DNA of 64,000 bases from Ornithinimicrobium tianjinense (GCF_014636495.1 NZ_BMEM01000001.1:1380471-1444470), one strand, 5' to 3'; positions 45,368 through 54,999 are shown, numbered from the stretch's first letter. Notes: generated by a model from the sequence alone, not told the origin. Numbers and translations: made by a program.

Positions 45368-46470
45368 GCGCCACCGCCCGACCGATCTGCTTCGTCGACC
45401 GCGACGGGACGATCGTCCACGAGCCGGAGGACCACCAGGTCGACGACCTGGCCAAGGTGTCCTTCGTCGACGGGGTCATCCCGGCCCTGCTGAGGATCCA
45501 GGACGCCGGCTTCGACCTGGTGATGGTGACCAACCAGGACGGCCTGGGCACCGACGCGTTCCCGCAGGCGGCCTTCGACGCCGCCCACGGGCTGATCATG
45601 CAGGTGCTGACCAGCCAGGGCGTGCGCTTCCGCGAGGTCGTCATCGACCCCCACCACGGCGGCCCGGACGCCCCGTGGACGCGCAAGCCGGGGGTGGGTC
45701 GCGTCGTGCACCTGCTCAAGGACAACGGGGTGGACTGGTCCCGGTCGTTCATGGTCGGCGACCGTCTCTCCGACAAGGAGTTCGGCGACAACCTCGGGAT
45801 CCGCACCTATCTGCTGGCGGCCCGTGACGAGCTGGCCGCGGACCTGCCGACGACGACCTGGCCGCAGATCGCGCACGAGGTGGTCGTCCGCCCCCGGACG
45901 GCGCACGTCGAGCGCAACACCTCCGAGACCCGCATCGTGGTCGACGTCGACCTCGACGGCACGCCGGGAGGTGACGCGGCTACCGGCATCGGCTTCTTCG
46001 ACCACATGCTCGACCAGCTCGGCAAGCACGGAGGCTTCGCGCTGACGGTCCGCTGCGACGGCGACCTGCACATCGACGACCACCACACCGTGGAGGACGT
46101 GGCCCTGGCCGTCGGGGAGGCGGTCCGTGAGGCGCTCGGCGACAAGCGCGGGATCGGCCGCTACGGCTTCACCCTGCCCATGGACGAGGCGCAGGCCACG
46201 GCGGCCGTGGACCTGTCGGGGCGGCCCTACTTCAGCTACGACGGCAGCTTCGACCGGCCCTCCGTGGGGGAGTTCTCCACGGAGATGGTCGAGCACTTCT
46301 GGCGGTCCTTCGCCGACGCCCTGCGCTGCACCCTGCACCTGTCCGTCAGCGGCACCAACACCCACCACCAGGTCGAGGTGGGCTTCAAGGCGGTCGCCCG
46401 GGCCCTGCGCCAGGCGCTCGCCCGCCAGGGTGACTCCTCCGAGCTGCCGTCGACCAAGGGCGTGCTGTGA
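45364..46470 (+). CDS. hisB: bifunctional histidinol-phosphatase/imidazoleglycerol-phosphate dehydratase
   Basis: 368 residues with two activities in one chain, the arrangement of gammaproteobacteria; actinobacteria normally have a single-domain HisB. HAD phosphatase at residues 1-165 (Asp12 and Asp14 in FVDRDGT, VTNQDGLGT and VGDRLSDKEF). IGPD at about 180-368 (FFDHMLDQLGKHGGF, DDHHTVEDVALA, DKRGIGRYGFTLPMDE, ending LPSTKGVL). The phosphatase lacks the zinc-loop cysteines of E. coli: the loop reads DPHHGGPDAPWTRKPG, as I recall for Xanthomonas. Confidence 0.96.
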   Translation: MSATARPICFVDRDGTIVHEPEDHQVDDLAKVSFVDGVIPALLRIQDAGFDLVMVTNQDGLGTDAFPQAAFDAAHGLIMQVLTSQGVRFREVVIDPHHGGPDAPWTRKPGVGRVVHLLKDNGVDWSRSFMVGDRLSDKEFGDNLGIRTYLLAARDELAADLPTTTWPQIAHEVVVRPRTAHVERNTSETRIVVDVDLDGTPGGDAATGIGFFDHMLDQLGKHGGFALTVRCDGDLHIDDHHTVEDVALAVGEAVREALGDKRGIGRYGFTLPMDEAQATAAVDLSGRPYFSYDGSFDRPSVGEFSTEMVEHFWRSFADALRCTLHLSVSGTNTHHQVEVGFKAVARALRQALARQGDSSELPSTKGVL

Positions 46471-47078
46471 CCGCGCCCCGGGTGGCCCTGGTCGACTCGG
46501 GCGGCACCAACATCGGCTCGGTGACGTATGCCCTCGAGCGGCTGGGTGCGACCGCGCGGCTGACCGCTGACCGCGGGGACATCCTGGCCGCCGACCGCGT
46601 CGTGCTGCCGGGTGTCGGGGCCGCAGCCGCGGGCATGCGCCGCCTGCGGGAGGCAGGCCTCGTGGAGACCCTCCACGAGGTGCAGGTCCCGCTCCTGGGG
46701 GTGTGCCTGGGGATGCAGCTGCTGCTCGAGCGCTCCGAGGAGGACGGGGGCGTGGAGACCCTCGGGCTCGTCCCCGGCGAGGTGGTCGCCATACCTGCCA
46801 CGCCGCAGGCGCGCGTGCCGCACATGGGCTGGAACGCGCTGGAGGACCTCGCCGACGACCCGCTGCTGCGGGACGTAGAGGCGGGGGAGCGGGCCTACTT
46901 CGTCCACTCCTACGCCGCGCCCGTCGGCCCGTGGACGCTGGCGACGACGCGTCACGGAGGGGCGTGGTCGGCCGTCGTGCGCCACGGGTTACGGTGGGGC
47001 GCACAGTTCCACCCGGAACGTTCGGCCGCGCTGGGAGCCACCCTGCTGCGCAACTTCCTGGGGGAGGTCGGCCGATGA
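46467..47078 (+). CDS. hisH: imidazole glycerol phosphate synthase glutaminase subunit
   Basis: Supplies ammonia to HisF. 203 residues, class I glutaminase. [22 protein letters not shown] opens it, nucleophile Cys in [16 protein letters not shown] and YFVHSYA follow, and the catalytic His-Pro-Glu is in [15 protein letters not shown] start within the hisB stop, with the stop inside the hisA start. Confidence 0.96.
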   Translation: MTAPRVALVDSGGTNIGSVTYALERLGATARLTADRGDILAADRVVLPGVGAAAAGMRRLREAGLVETLHEVQVPLLGVCLGMQLLLERSEEDGGVETLGLVPGEVVAIPATPQARVPHMGWNALEDLADDPLLRDVEAGERAYFVHSYAAPVGPWTLATTRHGGAWSAVVRHGLRWGAQFHPERSAALGATLLRNFLGEVGR

Positions 47079-47866
47079 CGTCCGACCTGACCGGACCGAC
47101 GAGAGACGCACAGGTGAGCACGAGGCCCTTCACCGTCTACCCAGCCATCGATGTCCGCGACGGCGCCGTGGTGCGCCTGCTCCGGGGCGACTACGACAAG
47201 GAGACCCGCTACACCGACGACCCGCTCGCCGTCGCCGAGAGCTACGCCCGCGCGGGTGCCCGGTGGCTGCACCTCGTCGACCTGGACGCGGCGCGGGCCG
47301 GTGGCTACACCCTGACCGAGACGCTGACGCGCATCGTCGACTCGACCGGGCTGATGGTGCAGACCGGCGGTGGCGTGCGCTCGGCCGAGGACGTGCAGCG
47401 ACTCCTCGACGCCGGGGCCACCCGGGTGGTCGTGGGGTCGCTGGCGGTCAAGGAGCCCGGGACGGTCATCGGCTGGGTCGAGCGCTTCGGGCCCGAGCAG
47501 ATCACCGTGGCGCTCGACACGCGCACCGGCGAGGACGGCGTCTGGCTGCTGCCGACCGCCGGCTGGACGTCGGTGGCCGACGCCGACCTGACCACGGTCC
47601 TGCACCGCTACGACGACTCCGGGTTGCGGCACGTGCTGTGCACCGACATCGGCCGGGACGGCACGCTCGCCGGGCCCAACTTCCACCTCTACACCATGCT
47701 CACGAGGTCGGCCCCGCACCTGCAGGTGCAGGCCTCCGGCGGTGCCCGCGACGTCGACGACGTCCGCGCCGCCCGACGGCACGGGTGCTCGGGGATCATC
47801 CTCGGCAAGGCGCTGCTCGAGGGCCGCCTGACCGTCACCGAAGCCATCCAGGAGGAGGGGCTGTGA
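47075..47866 (+). CDS. hisA: phosphoribosyl isomerase HisA, gammaproteobacterial type
   Basis: Isomerises ProFAR to PRFAR. 263 residues, (beta/alpha)8 barrel with about 17 extra N-terminal residues. [54 protein letters not shown] and [18 protein letters not shown] follow the E. coli pattern. Actinobacterial PriA, which also does the TrpF reaction, has VVTDxxKDGTL here. TrpF activity should therefore be absent from this protein and must be supplied elsewhere. Confidence 0.95.
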   Translation: MTSDLTGPTRDAQVSTRPFTVYPAIDVRDGAVVRLLRGDYDKETRYTDDPLAVAESYARAGARWLHLVDLDAARAGGYTLTETLTRIVDSTGLMVQTGGGVRSAEDVQRLLDAGATRVVVGSLAVKEPGTVIGWVERFGPEQITVALDTRTGEDGVWLLPTAGWTSVADADLTTVLHRYDDSGLRHVLCTDIGRDGTLAGPNFHLYTMLTRSAPHLQVQASGGARDVDDVRAARRHGCSGIILGKALLEGRLTVTEAIQEEGL

Positions 47867-48654
47867 CCCTCGCGCGCCGCATCATCCCGTGCCTGGACGT
47901 GCGCGACGGCCGGGTCGTCAAGGGCACCCGGTTCCGCGACCACCGCGACATGGGCGACATCGTCGAGCTCGCGACCCGCTACGCCCGCGAGGGTGCCGAC
48001 GAGCTGGTGTTCTACGACATCACCGCCAGCCCGCAGGGGCGCGCCGTGGACGTGGACTGGGTGACCCGGGTGGCGCGGGCGATCGACATCCCGTTCTGCG
48101 TCGCCGGCGGCATCCGCTCGGTCGAGGCGGCCCGCGCCGTCCTGCACGCGGGTGCCGACAAGATCTCGGTCAACACCCCGGCGACCCAGCGGCCCGAGCT
48201 CGTGCGGGAGCTGGCGGACGCCTTCGGGGTGCAGTGCGTCGTGGTGGGCGTGGACTCCCTGCGCGACCAGGACGGGCAGTGGCGCATCCGCCAGCTCACC
48301 GGTGACCCGGAGGCCACGCGCGCGCTCCCCGTCGCCACGCTCGACTGGGTGCAGGAGGTGGTCGCCCTGGGCGCCGGGGAGATCGTGCTCAACTGCATGG
48401 GCTCCGACGGGGTCCGGTCCGGGTATGACGTGGAGCAGCTGCGCGCGGTCCGCGCCGTCTGCGGGGTGCCCCTGGTCGCGAGCGGCGGGGCCGGGGCCGT
48501 CGAGCACTTCACCGAGGTCTTCCGGGAGGCGGATGTCGACGGTGCGCTGGCGGCGACCGTCTTCCACTCGGGCGCGATCGCGATCCCGGCCCTGAAGCGC
48601 GAGCTGGCCGCGACCGGGCTGGTCGTCCGAGAGGTCGCGGAGGCGGTGGCGTGA
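47863..48654 (+). CDS. hisF: imidazole glycerol phosphate synthase cyclase subunit
   Basis: Uses ammonia from HisH to close the imidazole ring. 263 residues. [68 protein letters not shown] and [15 protein letters not shown] are family signatures, including catalytic Asp in CLDV and in VGVDS. GTG start overlapping hisA by 4 bases. Confidence 0.97.
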   Translation: MTLARRIIPCLDVRDGRVVKGTRFRDHRDMGDIVELATRYAREGADELVFYDITASPQGRAVDVDWVTRVARAIDIPFCVAGGIRSVEAARAVLHAGADKISVNTPATQRPELVRELADAFGVQCVVVGVDSLRDQDGQWRIRQLTGDPEATRALPVATLDWVQEVVALGAGEIVLNCMGSDGVRSGYDVEQLRAVRAVCGVPLVASGGAGAVEHFTEVFREADVDGALAATVFHSGAIAIPALKRELAATGLVVREVAEAVA

Positions 48655-49274
48655 TCGAGCTGAGGCCCGACGGGCTGACGGTGGACGACGTCGACTTCGA
48701 CAGGGCCGGCGGGCTGGTGCCCGGCGTCGTCCAGCACGCGACGACCGGGCAGGTGCTCATGGTCGGGTTCCTCGACCGCGCGGCGCTGGAGACGACGCTG
48801 GCGACGGGGCTGGCGACCTTCTGGTCGCGCAGCCGCCAGGAGCAGTGGACCAAGGGCGAGACCAGCGGCAACACCCTGGCGGTGCGCTCGGTGGAGGTGG
48901 ACTGCGACCGGGACACGCTGCTGATGCACGCCATACCCGCAGGACCGACGTGCCACACGGGCGACGCGACGTGCTTCGGCCAGCACGCGCGACCGGGCTC
49001 GTTCGTGCACGAGCTGGACGCGGTGGTCGCCTCCCGGCACCGGGAGCGCCCGGAGAGCTCCTACACGACGCGGCTCTTCGACGGCGGCGTGCGTCGGATC
49101 GCCCAGAAGGTGGGCGAGGAGGGTGTGGAGACGGCGCTGGCGGCCGTGGCCCAGGAGGACGAGGACCTCCTCGGCGAGTCGGCCGACCTCGTCTACCACC
49201 TGCTCGTGCTGCTGCGATCGCGTGGCCTCGGGCTGGAGGACGTCGAGCGCGTCCTCCGCGAGCGCCACGGCTGA
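48651..49274 (+). CDS. hisIE: bifunctional phosphoribosyl-AMP cyclohydrolase/phosphoribosyl-ATP pyrophosphatase
   Basis: 207 residues. HisI cyclohydrolase is at 1 to about 105 ([18 protein letters not shown] and the zinc site [25 protein letters not shown]). HisE pyrophosphatase is about 115-207 ([28 protein letters not shown] and [13 protein letters not shown]). The I-E fusion is usual in gammaproteobacteria, while actinobacteria as I know them carry hisI and hisE apart. Last gene of the operon; GTG start overlaps hisF. Confidence 0.96.
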   Translation: MIELRPDGLTVDDVDFDRAGGLVPGVVQHATTGQVLMVGFLDRAALETTLATGLATFWSRSRQEQWTKGETSGNTLAVRSVEVDCDRDTLLMHAIPAGPTCHTGDATCFGQHARPGSFVHELDAVVASRHRERPESSYTTRLFDGGVRRIAQKVGEEGVETALAAVAQEDEDLLGESADLVYHLLVLLRSRGLGLEDVERVLRERHG

Positions 49275-49355
49275 GCAGCAATCCCTCCGGCCGGCGGCGG
49301 CGTATCACCGGTGTGCAGAGGTCCTGCACGTGTGCCCGCCCACCCTGGAGGAACC

Positions 49356-49805
49356 ATGCGTCATCACCGTCTCGTCACTGCTCTCGTCTCCTCCGCCGCG
49401 CTCGCCGGCGTGTCCGTCGTCCCCGCGTCGGCCCATGAGCCCGTCCCGTCGGGCGCCCCCATCACGGTCGAGATGACCGGCGCCCAGGAGGCGCCCGGCC
49501 CCGGTGACCCGGACGGTCACGGCACCGCCATGCTGCGTCTCAACCCGGGTCTGGAGCAGGTGTGCTGGACCCTCGAGGTCACCGGCATCGCCCCCGCGAC
49601 GGCCGCGCACATCCACCTCGCCCCGGCTGGATCACCGGGCCCCGTCGTGGTGACCCTCTCGGCCCCCACCTCAGGTATGTCGTCCGGCTGCGCCGACGTC
49701 CACCGCGACCTCGTCCGGGACATCATCGACAACCCGAGCGCCTACTACGTCAACGTGCACAACGCCGACCACCCGGCGGGTGCCGTGCGGGGGCAGCTGG
49801 GCTGA
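49356..49805 (+). CDS. secreted CHRD-domain protein
   Basis: 149 residues. A signal peptide (LVTALVSSAALAGVSVVPASA, cleavage before HE) leads into one CHRD domain: TVEMTGAQEAPGPGDPDGHGTAMLRL, TAAHIHLAPAGSPGPVVVTL and YYVNVHNADHPAGAVRGQLG. The two Cys (in VCWTL and SGCADV) could form a disulfide outside the cell. CHRD domains are of unknown biochemical function, first noted in chordin. The ATG has GGAGG 4 bases upstream. Confidence 0.9.
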   Translation: MRHHRLVTALVSSAALAGVSVVPASAHEPVPSGAPITVEMTGAQEAPGPGDPDGHGTAMLRLNPGLEQVCWTLEVTGIAPATAAHIHLAPAGSPGPVVVTLSAPTSGMSSGCADVHRDLVRDIIDNPSAYYVNVHNADHPAGAVRGQLG

Positions 49806-50411
49806 TCAGCGGCGGGCGCGCAGGCCGACCTCGGCGAGCTCGAGGTCGGCCAGGCACCGCAGCGACTCCGGGTCGCCGGAGCGGAAGGCTGCGAGCGGGT
49901 CGGGGAAGGTCTTCTGCAGGCGACGGGGGTCCTGGCGGACCAGGGCCCGCAGCGCGAGCAGCTCCACCGTCTCCGGGTCGCCGGTCCCCTGCCCCAGACG
50001 CGCGGCCCGCCGGGCCCAGGAGACGCGGGCCAGGCCCCACACCAGCAGGACCATGAGGACGGGCGTGCCCGCGGACAGCAGCGAGACGACCCAGGCGACC
50101 GTCCGCACGGATGACTCGAGCCGGTCGCCGGCCGTCACCAGGTCGGCCCCGACGCCGGACATCCCGCTGAAGGGCGCGTCGAGCTGGTCGCCGACCAGCG
50201 GGATCTCGGTGACGTGCGCGGCGACCTCGTCCATGCGGTCCCTCAGCGAGGTCCCCGCGTCGCGCAGCGGCTCGGCGGGTGCGGCGAGCGTCATGACGAG
50301 GGCGAAGACCCACCGGCCCACCAGGACCCAGAGCACCACCCACGCCAGGACGAGGAGGTCCGCGACCACCTGACGGGTCCGGCGGGCGGGAGCATCGGCA
50401 TACCAGCGCAT
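49806..50411 (-). CDS. hypothetical two-helix membrane protein
   Basis: 201 residues: membrane segment [26 protein letters not shown] at about 17-42, an extracytoplasmic-sized loop of about 60 residues, a second segment [25 protein letters not shown], then a charged cytoplasmic tail with [30 protein letters not shown]. This matches a conserved actinobacterial hypothetical; function unknown. A CAGACT hexamer 6 bases before the ATG and no ribosome site suggest a leaderless message. It is divergent from xerD. Confidence 0.78.
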   Translation of the reverse strand: MRWYADAPARRTRQVVADLLVLAWVVLWVLVGRWVFALVMTLAAPAEPLRDAGTSLRDRMDEVAAHVTEIPLVGDQLDAPFSGMSGVGADLVTAGDRLESSVRTVAWVVSLLSAGTPVLMVLLVWGLARVSWARRAARLGQGTGDPETVELLALRALVRQDPRRLQKTFPDPLAAFRSGDPESLRCLADLELAEVGLRARR

Positions 50412-50417
50412 GGGCGC

Positions 50418-50423
50418 AGTCTG
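50418..50423 (-). promoter_or_regulatory. -10 element of leaderless membrane-protein promoter
   Basis: CAGACT on the minus strand, 6 bases before the ATG at 50411. Confidence 0.45.
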
Positions 50424-50528
50424 GCGCACACCCGCCGAGCGGGGGACGCAGGGGCGAGTGGTCTCTTCGGTGCGCCGGGTCCCGCGCGTCGGTCGGGTCG
50501 CGCGTCGCCGCGTTGCGATGATGCCGGG

Positions 50529-51506
50529 GTGAGCCGGACCGTCTCCACCACCCCCGCAGCGCCGCGCACCCCGCTGCGGCGCGCGCGCGACGGCTGGCTG
50601 GACCACCTCCGGGTGGAGCGGGGCCGCTCGGAGCACACGCTGCAGGCCTACCGGCGGGACACCGACCGCTACCTCTCCTTCCTCCACGGCGCCGGGGTCC
50701 GCGAGCCGGAGGAGGTGCGCGAGAAGCACGTGACCGACTTCCTGGCCCATCTGCGCCGAGGCGACGACGAGCACCGGCCGCTGGCGGCCACCTCGGCCGC
50801 TCGGGCGGTCGTGGCCGTCCGGGGTCTGCACCGCTTCCTCGCCGCGGAGGGCGAGGTGCCGGCCGACCCCTCGCAGGAGGTCCAGCCCCCGGCCCCGCCC
50901 CGCCGGCTGCCCAAGGCGCTCCCGGTCGACGCGGTCGAACGGCTGCTGCAGGCCGCCTCCGTGGGCGACACGCCTGCGGCGCTGCGCGACCGGGCGTTGC
51001 TGGAGGTGCTCTACGGCTGCGGGGCCCGGGTCAGCGAGGCGATCGCGCTCGACCTCGACGACCTCGAGCTCGGGCGCGCCGAGGACGGCACCGGGGGAGT
51101 GGTCCGCCTCTTCGGCAAGGGCTCCAAGGAGCGGATCGTCCCCATGGGCCGCTATGCGCGCGACGCCCTCGACGCCTGGCTCGTGCGCGGTCGTCCGGCG
51201 ATGGCGCGCGCCGGCACCGGCACCCCGGCCGTCTTCGTCAACGCCAGGGGCGGGCGGCTGTCGCGCCAGTCGGCGTGGACGGCGATCAAGACGGCCGCCG
51301 GGCGGGCCGGCCTCAAGGACGACATCTCGCCGCACACCCTGCGCCACTCCTTCGCCACCCACCTGCTGGACGGCGGCGCCGACGTCCGGGTCGTGCAGGA
51401 GCTGCTCGGTCATGCCTCGGTCACGACGACGCAGATCTACACGCACGTGTCGACCCAGCACCTCCGCGAGGTCTACGCCCAGGCGCACCCGCGGGCCAGG
51501 GGCTGA
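50529..51506 (+). CDS. xerD: site-specific tyrosine recombinase XerD
   Basis: Resolves chromosome dimers with XerC at dif. 325 residues. N-terminal core-binding domain ([21 protein letters not shown]) and catalytic domain with Arg in [10 protein letters not shown], Lys in [22 protein letters not shown], and His and nucleophile Tyr in [15 protein letters not shown]. The GTG start has no ribosome site; GATGAT at 50517-50522, 6 bases upstream, fits the leaderless spacing. parA and scpAB lie 1.6 kb downstream, a chromosome-segregation neighbourhood. Confidence 0.94.
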   Translation: MSRTVSTTPAAPRTPLRRARDGWLDHLRVERGRSEHTLQAYRRDTDRYLSFLHGAGVREPEEVREKHVTDFLAHLRRGDDEHRPLAATSAARAVVAVRGLHRFLAAEGEVPADPSQEVQPPAPPRRLPKALPVDAVERLLQAASVGDTPAALRDRALLEVLYGCGARVSEAIALDLDDLELGRAEDGTGGVVRLFGKGSKERIVPMGRYARDALDAWLVRGRPAMARAGTGTPAVFVNARGGRLSRQSAWTAIKTAAGRAGLKDDISPHTLRHSFATHLLDGGADVRVVQELLGHASVTTTQIYTHVSTQHLREVYAQAHPRARG

Positions 51507-51517
51507 GCCCGGCGGGG

Positions 51518-51523
51518 CACACT
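51518..51523 (+). promoter_or_regulatory. -10-like element of leaderless dehydrogenase promoter
   Basis: CACACT, 6 bases before the ATG; the gap from xerD is only 23 bases, so read-through is also possible. Confidence 0.35.
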
Positions 51524-51529
51524 GTGGCC

Positions 51530-52570
51530 ATGACCGCCGCCGCCGACGTGCCGATGCCTGACCTGTTCGCCGCGGAGCAGGTGATCACCTGTCGGGACGA
51601 CCGGGTGGGCCTGCGGGCGGTCATCGCGATCGACGACACCACCCTCGGTCCGGGTTTCGGGGGAGTGCGCTGGCGCCACTACCCCTCCACGGCCGCGGCT
51701 GTCGCCGAGGCGCAGCGCCTGGCGCGCGCGATGACCCTCAAGCACGCGCTGGCCGAGCTGCCCTACGGCGGCGCCAAGTCCGTCCTCCTCGCGGACCGGC
51801 CGCTGCCCGACGAGGGCTCCCCGGCGCGCACGGCGCTGATGTCCCGCTACGGCGACTTCATCGCCCGCACGGGCGGGGCCTACGTCCCCGGCGTGGACAT
51901 GGGCACCACGATGACGGACATGCAGGCGATCCGGGACGCAGGTGCGCGGGCCTTCTGCGACGACGTCGACCCGGGGCCCTACACCGCCACCGGGGTCTAC
52001 GCGGCGATGCGCGCCGGGGTCCGGCACGCTCTCGGTCGCGACATGGACGGCGTCCGGGTCGTCGTGCAGGGCGCCGGGCACGTCGGCGCCAACCTGGCCC
52101 GGTATGCCGCGCGCGACGGCGCGCGCGTCGTCGTCGCCGACGTCGACGCGGACCGCGCCCGGTCGGTCGCCGAGGAGGTCGGGGGCTCGGTGACCGACCC
52201 CCTCAGCGCGCCGACGGCCGAGTGCGACGTCTTCGCCCCCTGCGCGGTGGCCAGGGTCGTGACGGCCGACGTCGTCGCCGGCATGCGGGCGAAGGTGGTG
52301 GCCGGGGCCGCCAACGACACGCTCGACAGCCCCTTCGTCGCCGAGCTGCTGCGCCGAGCCGGGATCACCTACGTGCCGGACTTCATCGCCAACGCCGGCG
52401 GGGTGATCCAGGTGCACGCCGGCCAGGTGGGCTGGAGCGAGGAGGAGCTGGCCGCCCGGCTCGAGCGCATCGGCGACCGCGTCACGGCTGTCCTGGAGGA
52501 CGCCAGCGCGGCGGGCGTCACCCCGGTCGAGGCGGCGCTGCAGGTGGCGGAGCGGACCCTGCGCCGCTGA
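51530..52570 (+). CDS. Glu/Leu/Phe/Val-type amino-acid dehydrogenase
   Basis: NAD-dependent oxidative deamination of a branched-chain or aromatic amino acid. 346 residues, the length of leucine/valine dehydrogenases. Catalytic lysines lie in AMTLKHALAELPYGGAKSVLL; Rossmann motif VVVQGAGHVGANLA; AANDTLD and YVPDFIANAGGVIQV near the C-terminus. Length and pattern favour Leu/Val dehydrogenase over Glu. Probably catabolic; neighbours give no more. Confidence 0.9.
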   Translation: MTAAADVPMPDLFAAEQVITCRDDRVGLRAVIAIDDTTLGPGFGGVRWRHYPSTAAAVAEAQRLARAMTLKHALAELPYGGAKSVLLADRPLPDEGSPARTALMSRYGDFIARTGGAYVPGVDMGTTMTDMQAIRDAGARAFCDDVDPGPYTATGVYAAMRAGVRHALGRDMDGVRVVVQGAGHVGANLARYAARDGARVVVADVDADRARSVAEEVGGSVTDPLSAPTAECDVFAPCAVARVVTADVVAGMRAKVVAGAANDTLDSPFVAELLRRAGITYVPDFIANAGGVIQVHAGQVGWSEEELAARLERIGDRVTAVLEDASAAGVTPVEAALQVAERTLRR

Positions 52571-52575
52571 CGGGC

Positions 52576-52929
52576 TCAGACCGCGGGTTGAGCGAAGTAG
52601 GTGCGCCGCTCGACGGCGCGGGCGTGCTCGTCATACCGGATGAAGTCGGCGAAGCCCACCTCGACGCTCGAGCCGTCCTTGAGGGTGCCGGTGAAGACGC
52701 CGCGCACGGCCACGTGGTCACCGTCGCCCACGACCTCCTCGACGTCGTGGGCGCCGGAGACGATCACCCGCTCGCCGCCGTAGAAGTCCGCGAGCGCCGC
52801 GCGACCGGCCATCGGCGCGTAGCCCGGCCGGTGGTAGACGGCGTCGTCGGCGAACCAGGCGAGCACACCCTCCAGATCGCCGGCGTCGACGCGCTCGTAG
52901 TAGTGGCGGGTGCGGGCCTCGAGGTCCAT
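52576..52929 (-). CDS. NTF2/SnoaL-like fold protein
   Basis: 117 residues. YYERVDAGDLEGVLAWFADDAVYHRPGYAPMAGRAAL, then FYGGERVIVSGAHDVEEVVGDGDHVAVRGVFTGTLKDG, is the ketosteroid-isomerase-like pattern. Such proteins are isomerases, hydrolases or ligand binders; the substrate is unknown. The ATG giving MDLEART has a GGAAAGGA ribosome site; the longer frame lacks one. A palindrome lies about 70 bases upstream. Confidence 0.85.
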   Translation of the reverse strand: MDLEARTRHYYERVDAGDLEGVLAWFADDAVYHRPGYAPMAGRAALADFYGGERVIVSGAHDVEEVVGDGDHVAVRGVFTGTLKDGSSVEVGFADFIRYDEHARAVERRTYFAQPAV

Positions 52930-52999
52930 GGTCGTCCTTTCCTGGGCAGGCTGGGAGATGACGAGCATCCCAGACCACGCCGGACGGACCTCGGACGGG

Positions 53000-53022
53000 A
53001 ACCTCGACCTGAGGTCGAGGTT
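53000..53022. promoter_or_regulatory. 23-bp palindrome, MerR-type operator candidate
   Basis: AACCTCGACCT-G-AGGTCGAGGTT, perfect 11-base arms with a 1-base centre, between the divergent NTF2-like and parA genes. CCTC...GAGG arms recall MerR/SoxR operators. No MerR gene is in the window, and the -35/-10 frame of such promoters is not clear. Confidence 0.5.
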
Positions 53023-53113
53023 GACGCGGTGGCCGTCCGTGCCGGGTTGCAGTTAGTGTCGGTGCCCTGATCGGCGGGAGGCCGACCCGACGCGAGCGAG
53101 GCTGGAGAACTAC

Positions 53114-54016
53114 GTGAACCGCGAGGCACACGCCACCTACGACCGCCTGCCCGGCACCGAGACGACGGGCATCGGCCAGGAGGGCCCGACGGGTCGTCCC
53201 ATGCCTGATTTCCCCGTCCCGCCGCCGCTCGCCAGCCACGGTCCGGCCCGCATCATCGCCATGTGCAACCAGAAGGGCGGGGTCGGCAAGACCACGAGCA
53301 CGATCAACCTCGGGGCCGCCCTCGCGGAGTACGGCCGCAAGGTCCTGATGGTGGACTTCGACCCCCAGGGCGCCCTGTCCGTCGGCTTCGGCGTGCGCAC
53401 CCACGACCTCGACGTGACGGTCTACAACCTGCTCGTCGAGCGCGGCCACGACATCAGGAGCGTCATCCAGCAGACCCGGGTGCCCGGGGTGGACGTCCTG
53501 CCGGCCAACATCGACCTGTCAGCCGCCGAGGTGCAGCTCGTCGGCGAGGTCGCCCGCGAGCAGATCCTCGCCCGGGCGCTGCGACCCGTCGTCGACGACT
53601 ACGACGTCATCCTCATCGACTGCCAGCCCTCGCTGGGCCTGCTCACCGTGAACGCCCTCACCGCGGCGCACGGCGTCATCATCCCGCTGGAGTGCGAGTT
53701 CTTCGCGATGCGCGGCGTCGCGCTGCTCATCGAGACGATCGAGAAGATCACCGACCGGCTCAACCCGCGCCTGCAGATCGACGGCATCCTCGCGACCATG
53801 TACGACGGGCGGACGCTGCACTCGCGGGAGGTCGTGCGCAGCGTCGTCGACCACTTCCAGGACACGGTCTTCCACACCGTCATCAGCCGCACCGTGAAGT
53901 TCCCGGACGCCACCCTCGCGGCCGAGCCGATCACGACCTACGCGGCGACACACGCGGGCGCCGAGGCCTACCGTCAGCTCGCGCGCGAGCTGATCCAGCG
54001 CGGCGGCGCGCCCTGA
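53114..54016 (+). CDS. ParA-family chromosome partitioning ATPase
   Basis: 300 residues. An N-terminal tail of about 48 residues precedes the deviant Walker A CNQKGGVGKTTSTINLG, then MVDFDPQGALS, LIDCQPSLGLLTVNAL and the YDGRTLHSREV segment. Its place before scpA-scpB matches mycobacterial Rv1708, a ParA homologue separate from the oriC parAB pair, so a role with the SMC-ScpAB complex is plausible. GTG start with GGAG 6 bases upstream. Confidence 0.93.
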   Translation: MNREAHATYDRLPGTETTGIGQEGPTGRPMPDFPVPPPLASHGPARIIAMCNQKGGVGKTTSTINLGAALAEYGRKVLMVDFDPQGALSVGFGVRTHDLDVTVYNLLVERGHDIRSVIQQTRVPGVDVLPANIDLSAAEVQLVGEVAREQILARALRPVVDDYDVILIDCQPSLGLLTVNALTAAHGVIIPLECEFFAMRGVALLIETIEKITDRLNPRLQIDGILATMYDGRTLHSREVVRSVVDHFQDTVFHTVISRTVKFPDATLAAEPITTYAATHAGAEAYRQLARELIQRGGAP

Positions 54017-54027
54017 CCGCGACCGGT

Positions 54028-54999
54028 ATGCCGTCCGCCCCACCCCCGGGGGTCGACCTGCCGCCCGACCCCGCTGCTGTTCCCGGTGCAGCCGCGCCCG
54101 AGCCGCCCCGGGCCACGCCCGGCGGTGTCCTCTCGGGCAGCCGGGGGTCCTTCGAGGTCCACCTCGACGTCTTCTCCGGCCCCTTCGAGCTGCTCCTCGG
54201 CCTCATCGCCAAGCACAAGCTCGACGTCACGGAGATCTCCCTGGCCGCGGTCACCGACGAGTTCGTCGCCCACCTGCGCGCGGCCCAGGAGGCGCGGGCC
54301 GACTGGGACCTGTCGCAGGCCAGCGAGTTCGTCCTCATCGCCGCCACCCTGCTCGACCTCAAGGCGGCCCGGCTGCTGCCGAACGCCCGCGAGGACGACG
54401 AGGAGGACCTCGCCCTTATCGAGGCTCGTGACCTCCTCTTCGCGCGGCTGCTGCAGTACCGCGCCTTCAAGCAGGTCGCCGACGAGCTGCGGCTGCGGAT
54501 GGAGGGCGCGGGCCGCATCTTCGCCCGGGACGTGGGGGTGGAGGACCGCTTCGCCTCGCTGCTGCCCGAGCTGGTCCTCACCGTCACCCCCGAGCAGCTG
54601 GCGATGATCGCGGGGCGGGCGATGATCCCCAAGCCACCGCCGACCGTCGGTCTGACCCACCTGCACGCCCCGCAGGTCTCCGTGCGCGAGCAGGCCTCGC
54701 TGCTCGTGGGACGCCTGCGCGACCTGGGCAGCGCCAGCTTCCGCGACCTGGTCGCCGATGCCGACAGCACGCTGATGATCGTCGCCCGCTTCCTGGCCCT
54801 CCTCGAGCTCTTCCGCGACACCGTGGTCCAGCTCGACCAGGCGGAGGCGCTCGGTGAGCTCACCGTCCGGTGGACCGGCCCGGCGAGCGGTGCCGTGGGC
54901 GTGAGCGCGGAGTTCGACGAGGAGGATGCGCAGTCCGCCGTCCCGCCCGGGGCGGGGCACGCCATACCCGAGAAGGAGGAGAATGGTGCCGATGAGTGA
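54028..54999 (+). CDS. scpA: segregation and condensation protein A
   Basis: Kleisin subunit bridging SMC heads. 323 residues, with a Pro-rich N-terminal 45 residues, then FEVHLDVFSGPFELLLGLIAKHKLDVTEISLAAVTDEFVAHL, the family signature, and ASEFVLIAATLLDLKAARLLP. The winged-helix C-terminus follows (TLMIVARFLALLELFRDTVVQLDQ), then an acidic tail. The start is 11 bases after the parA stop. It overlaps scpB. Confidence 0.95.
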   Translation: MPSAPPPGVDLPPDPAAVPGAAAPEPPRATPGGVLSGSRGSFEVHLDVFSGPFELLLGLIAKHKLDVTEISLAAVTDEFVAHLRAAQEARADWDLSQASEFVLIAATLLDLKAARLLPNAREDDEEDLALIEARDLLFARLLQYRAFKQVADELRLRMEGAGRIFARDVGVEDRFASLLPELVLTVTPEQLAMIAGRAMIPKPPPTVGLTHLHAPQVSVREQASLLVGRLRDLGSASFRDLVADADSTLMIVARFLALLELFRDTVVQLDQAEALGELTVRWTGPASGAVGVSAEFDEEDAQSAVPPGAGHAIPEKEENGADE

